A DNA stretch of 26,659 bases. Source: Auxenochlorella pyrenoidosa. Lineage: Eukaryota; Chlorophyta; Trebouxiophyceae; Chlorellales; Chlorellaceae. Location: assembly GCA_001430745.1 (NCBI GenBank), contig KQ481956.1, positions 265,357-292,015 on the forward strand. Reading direction: 5' to 3'. Of this stretch, positions 20,228 to 26,659 are shown piece after piece. Below the pieces are notes generated by a model, which was given only the letters and a program-made list of their open reading frames with translations, had not been told where the DNA came from and made no database searches. Made by a program: the position numbers and the translations under genes. The stretch's first letter is position 1, and every line of letters starts with the position of its first letter.

Positions 20228-21337
20228 TCAAAAGAAGGGCAGCAGCGACTTGACCTCCTGCGCCGCCGGCAGCGCCGCCTCGGCCGCATCCAGCGCATCC
20301 AGCACCGCCTGCCCCGCCTCGGGGGTCAGCCGCGCGCGCTGCCCATTCGCCTGCGGCGGCGGGGCGCGAGGCAAGGGCGCAGGCTCCCGGCACCTAGGCA
20401 GCAAGCTCCGGTGTTGCCAGCAGGAGCCCGTGCCCAAACAGTAAGTTGCCCGCCAGGCTGCTGCGAGCGCAGCACCGCCCCCCCCTGCGCCCGGCCCGGC
20501 CCCACCTGGTAAAAGGCGCCCAGCTGCTGGATGGCCGACGTCAGCTGCGCATACGACTCCTCCCCCGCCACCGCCGGGTTGCCCTTCCAGCGGGTGAGGA
20601 ACTCGCGGACCAGGCCCTTGGCGGGGTCGGCGGCGCGCCGCACCTGCGCGGCACCACGTGCAGGCGGCGACCACGTGCGGGTGACCCAGAGGGCGGGAAT
20701 GAGGGTTTCCGCAATTAAGCAGGCAGCAGCCAGGCATGGTTTGGTGCCAAGCGGCCCTGAGGCCAAAGCCGGGTGACGCCGGCCAGTCGGAGGCAGGCAG
20801 AGCAGCGTCTGCGGGCTAGTTGGCCGCACGACGCGCAGTGCCCGCTGCCCACCTCGCGCTCCTCTGCATCGCTCAGGTCAGTGCTGATGGCCTCCCGCAG
20901 CGCGTTCACCAGCTTGCGGGCAGTGTCCTGGTAGGCTGCAAGGCGCAAGGGAGCACGGAGGGAGGGGGGGTCGGTTGCAGCTCGGTAGTCTGCTCTGTGC
21001 TTAGTGCGGGGCAGGTGGATGCATGAGTAGTTTGCACGTGATTAACATTAACTAACAGCCCCACTGTCGCACCTTTCGGCACTTCTGCCGCGCTGGCTGG
21101 CTGCTGCAGCAAGAGCAGGGCGCCCGCTGCCGCTGCCGCCAGGAGCTGCTGCCGCCTGCTGCTGCCGCGCTCCAGGTGTGGCTCGAGTGCACAGCTGCTG
21201 CTTTTCAAGCTCGACGGCACAAGTTCCTGCCGCTCTGGCTGCCTGCAAGCTCCAGCCGAGCACCTTGGTGTGCAAGCCGCTTTCGGGCAGGGCCGTGCAG
21301 CGGCGCCGCAACGAATGGATGTCATCATCGCACACAT
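20228..21337 (-). CDS. psb27: photosystem II assembly factor Psb27, thylakoid lumen
   Basis: Psb27 binds the lumenal side of CP43 in photosystem II assembly and repair intermediates and holds back premature oxygen-evolving complex assembly. Minus-strand exons are 21337-21073, 20935-20853, 20643-20506 and 20350-20228 (202 aa). Residues 1-83 form a two-part targeting peptide: a Ser/Arg/Cys-rich stroma-targeting part, then twin Arg (SSRRQQ), a hydrophobic core (LLAAAAAGALLLL) and an A-S-A cleavage site, which suggests Tat-type transport. The mature part, about 119 aa, is the four-helix domain: AYQDTARKLVNALREAI, GLVREFLTRWKGNPAVAG, ESYAQLTSAIQQLGAFYQ and LTPEAGQAVLDALDAAEAAL. The start was set at the first ATG of a Met cluster (21337, 21328, 21325); a further in-frame ATG upstream would lengthen only the transit peptide. 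It is divergent from an unrecognised plastid-type gene only 141 bp away. Confidence 0.88.
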
Positions 21338-21478
21338 CTGGGTACCTCGGGAGTAGATTGATGCAGATGCAAGAGAATGCGCAAAGGGCAGCTTCAGCGG
21401 CCAAATCGGCATGGCGCATTTCTCGGTGCAGAGGCTCAAGGGCCGATGTTTTGTGGGATCTCATTAAATTCCTGCTTC
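21338..21478. promoter_or_regulatory. compact bidirectional promoter of psb27 and an unrecognised gene
   Basis: Only 141 bp separates two divergent start codons, both opening proteins with plastid-type transit peptides. An AT-rich CATTAAATT lies at about 21462-21470, just before the plus-strand ATG. Co-regulation is inference from the spacing. Confidence 0.45.
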
Positions 21479-23200
21479 ATGTCGGCCTTGGCATCTCAAG
21501 CGCAACGTGTCGCCCTGCCCAGCGGGGCTGGCAGCCTGGGAGGTGCAGGCCCTGCCGCGGCTCCTCGTCGCCCCCTGGCTCCCACATTGCACACTAGACC
21601 TCGCTTGAGCGAGAACCAGCGGACGGCGCCTTGCAGGTCTGCCGCCGGCGCAGGCACGGCCGCTGCCACACCCACGGTCGAGGCGACAAATGCAGCTGCC
21701 ATCTGGCAGGGTTTTTCTGACAGCGTCTCTGGCGAATGGGAGGGTGTTACTGCGTCCTTCAACCCTGACGGCAGCCCCATTCCCCTGCCGGAGTACTATG
21801 TGCCACAGGCAAGAGCTGAAGGGTGGGGAGATGGATGGGCCAAGCAGCAGTGGGTCAGTCTGGCAGGCACACGCTGCTGCCACCGAATCACGTCTGAAGC
21901 AATTCAGGCGTGCGTGCATCTTGTCGCCCGCAATTCCAGGGCGACAACATCACGCGCCTGCCTGCCTTGCTCCACCGCCCCCGATGCTGCACAGCGCAGC
22001 GCCCGCTCACCCAGCCCTGCTGCCGCCCACGCTGCCCTGCAGGCCTACCGCGACTGGGGCGTTGAGCTGTTTGACTGGCAGTCGCAGAGCAGTGTGCTGG
22101 CCGACGCGAGTGGCGTGAGCGCCACGTGCCGCCGCATGATGCCCACGGTGGGCTGCGAGGCCGACGCCATTGCCTTCACGCAGGACGCCGCGCAGCTATT
22201 CAGCGCAGCCCCGGGCGCCGCGCCCGCCACAGTCGCGCCCGACGGCGCCTACTCTGCCGGCCCCGCCGACATCTCCGCCCCCGACCTCACCAAGGCGGGG
22301 TTCGAGCACTGCCTGGCGCTGCCGGCCGACGAGCACCAGCAGCAGCGCATGCGGCTGCGGGTGGTGCAGCAGCTGCGGCGGGGGGCTGGCGCTGCCGCCT
22401 GGCGCCTGGACAGCGTGGAGCTGCACTGGGAGCGGTGCGCTGGGCTGGCGTGGGAGCAGGGGCCCGGCTGGGTGGGTTGAGACGCCCTGTGCGGGCTGGA
22501 CAGGTCTGGGTGGACGCGCAGTGCGCACTGGGCAGCTGGGCTGTCGCCCTCGTTGGCGCACCGTCTGTTCATAGGGAACCTGGCCGTGCTTGCTGCAATG
22601 TCAGTGATGTGGTGGCATCGTGCATGGAAGGGGCGCGGGGTGCGCTGGCTGTGGGGCCGCATGGAGCTGCGCCTCAACGCCGGGGTGCTAAAGGGGCCGA
22701 GCAGCATGGGGCGGGTCCCGACTCTGCCTTACGCATGGCGTCGACGCGGCTGGGCATGGCTTGCGTCACACCTGCCCCCCGCTGCCCCCGCCCCGGCTCG
22801 CAGGTACGACTCGCCGTACCGCGGCAAGCTGGAGCTGTCTGGGTGCGGCGGCGGCATGAAGGGGTTTGCCAGCAGCGAGGCGCTGCCCGCCGAGGCGCTG
22901 GCGGGCGCCTGGCAGGTGGCCGGCGGGCTGCGGTACACGCTGGAACCCGGCACCGCAGCCTGCAGCTGCACCGCTGCAGATCGAGGCGAGCCCTGGGAGG
23001 CGGGCAGCCTGCAGGGCCTGGTGGCGCACCCGCTGCGGGCCTGGAGCGCGTGCAGCGTCGGCGGCGAGTGCGGCGGCGACATCTGCCTGGCAGCGGGGGC
23101 GGTTCTTGGGGAGGGCGGCGCCCGCATGGCGGTGGCCACCCGGCGGCTGACGGGCGGCCGCCTGGCGAGCGTCGAGCTGCTGATGCTCGAGCGGGCGTGA
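21479..23200 (+). CDS. unrecognised, probably plastid-targeted protein of 372 aa
   Basis: I do not recognise a named family. Exons are 21479-21808, 22043-22434 and 22804-23200. The first 70 residues are rich in Ala, Ser, Arg and Pro with almost no acids, like a chloroplast transit peptide. The mature part has a patterned sequence rich in Trp, Gly and short hydrophobic stretches: IWQGFSDSVSGEWEGVTASF, LPEYYVPQAYRDWGVELFDW, MMPTVGCEADAIAF, WRLDSVELHWERYDSPYRG, KLELSGCGGGMKGF and LRAWSACSVGGECGGDICL. This suggests a beta-rich, perhaps lipocalin-like barrel (inference). There are no membrane segments and no known catalytic motif. The even codon use and phase-perfect exon joins argue that it is real and under constraint. 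Intron 1 needs a GC donor (CAG|GCAAGA) to join EYYVPQ to AYRDW. Sharing a 141-bp upstream region with psb27 hints at a photosynthesis-related role, unproven. Confidence 0.75.
21809..22042 (+). other. GC-AG intron (intron 1 of the unrecognised plastid-type gene)
   Basis: The donor is GTGCCACAG|GCAAGA and the acceptor CCTGCAG|GCC, phase 0. CAG|GCAAG is the classic GC-intron donor. Reading on gives a frame rich in basic and low-quality sequence before rejoining. Confidence 0.65.
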
Positions 23201-23257
23201 CTCTGCATCGTGTGCTTTTGTGATGACTTCTTTTGCAGCTGTCCAGCACCATCCATC

Positions 23258-23262
23258 TGTAA
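23258..23262 (+). terminator. candidate TGTAA polyadenylation signal
   Basis: Lies 58 nt past the stop codon at 23198-23200 of the plastid-type gene. A second copy is at 23452-23456, about 250 nt past the stop. Chlorophyte genes usually carry UGUAA close to the poly(A) site. Confidence 0.4.
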
Positions 23263-23431
23263 CTGTAGCGACCAAGTAGATCAGGCCAACTTTATTTCCA
23301 TTTTCAGCCCACCAATTTTCGCCTGTGTCCCTTCCTGTTTGTGTCAACCCAGTTGCCTGCACCCTGGCACGCTGTCCTCGTCCCCTGCCATTGGGATTGT
23401 CACCAATATTTACTGCGTTCAACTGCTGGAT

Positions 23432-23436
23432 TTACA
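23432..23436 (-). terminator. candidate TGTAA polyadenylation signal of the J-domain gene
   Basis: Minus-strand TGTAA about 105 nt beyond the stop codon at 23539-23541. The distance suits a chlorophyte 3' untranslated region. If used together with the + strand copy at 23452, the two transcripts would overlap by tens of bases. Confidence 0.4.
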
Positions 23437-23538
23437 TCATGCTCAACAGCTTGTAAATGGAATGTTTCGTTGGGCCGACAAGGCAGCCACACGCACCACC
23501 ATCAGAGCAGAGCGGCCTGCCATCCCCATGCTTGCTCC

Positions 23539-25078
23539 CTATCGCAGTGGCCCGGGCTGTGACACCATCTGGAGTAGCGCCTCATATGCTGCCTGCACTT
23601 CTTTGAACCGTGCCTCTGCTGCCGCCGCACTGTGCTCCCCGCTTGCGGCGTGCACATCCGGGTGCAGGGCCCTGGCCTTGGCCAGGTAGCAGGCCCGCAG
23701 CTTGCGGCTGCAGCGCGTGGCCAGCCAGCCTTGCTCCAGACCCAGCAGCTGCAGGGAGCTGGCTGTGGCGCTGCTGATGCTGCTGCCCTGCCCCCGCCCG
23801 CCGCTGCCAAAGCTGCCGGCGCCGCCGCTGCCGCCATGCTGCCAGCCGGCATGCTGCCAGCTGCTGGCAAAGAAGTGCTGCCAGGAGGCGTGCCATCCCC
23901 AGGCGGCACCCGACCGCCGCCTGCTGCTGTCGGCACCGCCGCTGCTGGCCCTGGGCCCGCTGCGCTTGCTGTGCCCATCTGGCGGCTCGTACCATGCCTC
24001 ATCATCCCCCCAGCCAGCGGTGCCCATGCTGCTGGCTGTCTCCTGGCGCATGTCTGCCCAACTCCAGTTGGCCTGGCCCCAGCGCGGCCCTGCGCTGGCC
24101 CCTGCGCTGCCATGGCCGTGCCAGCAGCTGCTGCTGCTGGCGCCTCTGCTGCGACTGCCACCATGGCCATCGCCGCTGTCAGCGCTTCCACTTGTTGTGG
24201 TGCCACCGGCCCAGGCGCCTCTGGTGCCGCCACCGCTGTTGCTGCTGCCTGCGCTGCTTGCGCCCCGCTCTGCACGTGCGCTGGCCGCCTGCCAGTCCCT
24301 CCAGGCGGCGGCAAACTGCTGGCGCTGAGCAGCAGTGCGCGGCTTGCCCAGCACGGCCTGGAACAGCTCCCAGTCGTCCAGCGGACCCTGCTGCGCACGG
24401 CTCGCTGCTCTGGAGCCTGCTTTCGAGTGGACTGGAGACTGAGCAGCCTGCAGGCATGGTGGCTGGGGGTGCAGCAGTGCCAAGCTCAACACTGGGGCTT
24501 GCTCTGCGATGCCCGCTTGGCGTGGTAGTGAATGCTTGCCCGGCAGCGTACACCAATGTCGCCGAGGGAACGCATGCAAGCAATGCGCCAGTGCTTCTGC
24601 TGCCATGCACTCACCACCGCACACACCACCGTACTGCCGGCAGGCAGCCCACCTTACTGCACTGCCAGCCAAAGGCGTGCATGGAGTTGACACGCTCACG
24701 CAGCTCCCTGTTTGCGGCTCGACGCTGCTTGCGCCGTTCGCGCTGCATGGCAGCAGGCAGCAGTGCCATGAAAGTCACAGCAGGGTGGGCCCAGACAGTG
24801 GCGCACCGCAGGAGGCTGGGCAAACAGCAGGGAGGGTTGCAGGCACCAGGCCAGCCTAGTTGTTTCAGCAGTCGCTGCAGCTGCAATTGAGGCTGCCGAC
24901 ACACCTTGGCGGCAGCTGCCTCGGTGTCAGCAAGCCGGTGAGCTGAACGCGTTTGCGGCAGGAAAGACGACAAGGAGGTGGCACTGGCAGCAGCGGCAGT
25001 GGCAGCAGCGGGGGAACCCTGGCTTGCTGCCGCAGCCAGATAGAACATCAGCGCGGTGTTCCTACTATACGGCAGCAT
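23539..25078 (-). CDS. J-domain protein with C-terminal J domain and Trp-rich linker
   Basis: Type III J-domain protein, expected to stimulate an Hsp70. Minus-strand exons are 25078-24905, 24742-24653 and 24447-23539 (390 aa). The N-terminus (MLPYSRNTALMFYLAAAASQ) followed by an Ala/Ser-rich stretch looks like an organelle targeting or signal sequence. Exon 2 gives a very basic helix (RERRKQRRAANRELRERVN). Residues 115-160 include DDWELFQAVLGKPRTAAQRQ. A low-complexity region rich in Gly, Ser, His and Trp follows (WGWHASWQHFFASSWQHAGW). The J domain sits at the extreme C-terminus, about 319-382: LQLLGLEQGWLATRCSRKLR, LAKARALHPDVH, FKEVQAAYEALLQ. The HPD catalytic triad is intact at about 350-352. 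Most J proteins carry the domain N-terminally. I cannot name the subfamily. Divergent from the LMBR1-like gene. Confidence 0.8.
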
Positions 25079-25413
25079 GAAGATCCGTGAGCAGGCCGCT
25101 GGCCCGGCCAGGGCACGGAGCTGGAGACGGGCAAAAGGCTTGGACAGCTGGAGCGCCTTGGAGTATATCCCGAAAGCTCAATACACACACATACATTGCT
25201 GTCAGCATCGGGTGCAAGAGATGGGCGTGGTTATGGCCATGGTGGGCACCCTTGACACGCCTCGCGCAGCATGCCGCCTTTCGAGGCGCCCATCCCACCT
25301 GCAGGTCACTTGCAGCGATCGACAAGGCCTGCAAGAGCGAGGACGGCGGATGGGAGCCCCCCACGGCACGTGCTAGCTCTTTGCAGCCGGTAGCAGCACT
25401 AGAGCGCGCGGCC
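25079..25413. promoter_or_regulatory. shared upstream region of divergent J-domain and LMBR1-like genes
   Basis: 335 bp between divergent start codons. A TATA-like GTATAT at about 25162-25167 could serve either gene, followed by a short CA-rich stretch (25182-25194). No gene is recognisable. Confidence 0.4.
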
Positions 25414-26659
25414 ATGAACTGGTTTCTCATCAGTGAGTTGCAATGGGATGTTGGCCTGTGTACAGCTAGCCGAGGGGTGCTGCCAGCCCGGGCGCGTTCT
25501 CAACCGGCGCCCTGCTCGGCTGACCGCCTCTGCTACCTGTCAGTCACCATGCATCGGCCAAGCAGCTGCCCAGGATCAGCGCGCTGCCGCTGCTGTAGGC
25601 CGCTGCGCCTTGCCCCACCGCTGCCGACCGCCGCTGCTGCTGCCCGCCCTGCAGTCTGCACGGTGGTGATTGCCATCCTCGTGCTGCTCATCTCGCTGTA
25701 CTTTGTGGTGCACTACCAGCACCCGGAGGACAAGAACCAGGCATGGATCCCCAAGATTGTGGTGCTGCTGGGCTTTGCGGTGGCGATGTGGACGATATTA
25801 CTCTTCCCGCTGGACGTGGCCAACCAGCAGGCGTGCGACCTCAACATCCCGCTGTCGTCCTGCGACGCCGACCTGCCCATGAAGCAGCTGTGGTACGCGG
25901 TGTACATCGCCAACATGGCCATCACCTTCATCCTGGTGCCCTTCTCCATCTTCTACTATGAGGCCGACTCAGACTGGTGAGCGCCAGGCAGCGTGTGCCA
26001 GGCAGGGTGTGACCGAAGTGCACCCTGATCGTACACAGCTGATGGAAGGTGCAGCATTGCAGGCAGCTGCAGCCGGGTGGTGGCTGCCTCGTAGCAGCTG
26101 GCGGTGGGGGGACCCCAGGCTGACTGCGCTGTTAAGCGCCTGCCTCGCCCCGCGCGGCTTGCGTTGCAGGTCCTTTTTCCGGCGCATCCTCAGCGGCATC
26201 CTGTGGGCCGCGGGCGCAGTGTTTGTGATGGCCATGCTCATTGCCATCCCATACGGTGCGCATCACTGGGGGAGGGCCCAGCCGAGCGGCAGCAGTCGCT
26301 GTAGAGGGCAGCGGATGCGTGCAGGCTTGCGACTGCAGCCGTTCCTGCTACTCTCGACTCCTCCCCTTCCTGCTGCTGCCAGCTTGGGTGGCATGTCGTT
26401 GCCGTCCCCATGGATCACCTGTACATGACTTGCATGTGGTGCGCCCTCCCCCCTGCCCCGCCCCTGCAGCATTCGCGGGCTATGCGCAGTTTGACGTGCA
26501 GGGCGCGCGGTCGGGGCTGCTGCCCGTGTCGTACCTGGGCAACTCCTCCTACCAGTACACCAACTGCATCGGCCTCTTTGCCTACTACAACCCCTCGGGG
26601 TCCACGCCGGCGGTGCAGTCCAACCTGACGTCGCTGGGCTACAACGTGAGGCGGGGAAC
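25414..26659 (+). CDS. LMBR1-like (LIMR family) multi-pass membrane protein, 5' part (partial)
   Basis: N-terminal part of an LMBR1/LMBD-type membrane protein, close in pattern to the plant LIMR family; animal relatives include the lysosomal cobalamin transporter LMBD1. Exons seen are 25414-25432 (only 19 nt, MNWFLI), 25655-25976, 26170-26255 and 26470-26645. The last ends at a GT donor, and the gene runs off the window. Motifs are VVIAILVLLISLYFVVHYQH, PEDKNQAWIPKIVVLLGF, LFPLDVANQQACDLNI, LPMKQLWYAVYIANMAITF and PFSIFYYEADSDW. The YQHPxDxNQAxxPK, P-DVANxQAC and LPMKxLWxAVYI blocks match the plant family closely. Four hydrophobic segments fall at about 6-26, 38-58, 84-106 and 117-140. The loop after them carries N-glycosylation-like sites (GNSSYQY, NLTS). 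Substrate and membrane cannot be told from this part. Confidence 0.88.

Larger units (their letters stand above)
23201..23538. other. intergenic: convergent 3' regions with TGTAA signals on both strands
   Basis: 338 bp, distinctly less GC-rich than its surroundings, between the stop codons of the unrecognised plastid-type gene (+) and the J-domain gene (-). It contains + strand TGTAA at 23258-23262 and 23452-23456 and minus-strand TGTAA at 23432-23436. The two 3' ends may therefore interleave. Confidence 0.5.

Noticed and set aside
1..26659. Search for tRNA, rRNA, transposons, CRISPR arrays or bacterial operons
   Set aside because: No cloverleaf, transposase, long terminal or inverted repeats, or regularly spaced repeats were seen. 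All genes are intron-rich and of algal nuclear type.

Overview
This window looks like nuclear DNA from a GC-rich green alga, most likely a Chlorella-like trebouxiophyte. Three things point there. Every gene is broken by short spliceosomal introns with GTGNG-type donors and CAG acceptors. Several products are green-lineage or plastid proteins: a Psb27 precursor with a lumenal targeting peptide, a major lipid droplet protein (MLDP) homologue, and plastid-type transit peptides. Possible chlorophyte TGTAA polyadenylation signals lie downstream of several stop codons. The species assignment is inference. I see no mobile element, CRISPR array, virus, rRNA or tRNA.

Layout: 1-877 (+) 3' end of an ABCG half-transporter; 2346-5141 (-) hnRNP H/F-type protein with two RRMs; 6029-8229 (-) MLDP homologue; 8488-10146 (-) YciO/YrdC-family protein; 10454-12868 (+) carbamate kinase; 13315-15052 (-) universal stress protein; 15989-17907 (-) TVP38/DedA-type SNARE-associated membrane protein; 18238-19921 (+) SWC5/CFDP1 (BCNT domain); 20228-21337 (-) Psb27; 21479-23200 (+) unrecognised, probably plastid-targeted protein; 23539-25078 (-) J-domain protein; 25414-26659 (+) 5' part of an LMBR1-like (LIMR) membrane protein. 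Genes fill most of the sequence. They alternate between divergent pairs with short shared upstream regions (141-335 bp) and convergent pairs with shared 3' regions.

Exon models were built by hand: donors and acceptors were chosen so that reading phase is preserved and the protein matches family motifs. All complete models close in frame. In five introns only a GC donor gives the expected protein, about five of 47 complete introns, well above the roughly 1% usual in eukaryotes. In the universal stress gene two exon junctions lack an AG where homology predicts one.

The genes do not form a pathway. Shared themes are plastid biology (Psb27, the unrecognised 372-residue protein, probably the YciO and TVP38 proteins) and metabolism or storage under stress (MLDP, carbamate kinase, universal stress protein). 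No obviously new biological system is present. The strongest leads are the GC-AG intron excess, the C-homopolymer polypyrimidine tracts, the unrecognised gene sharing a 141-bp divergent promoter with psb27, and a Trp-rich J-domain protein.
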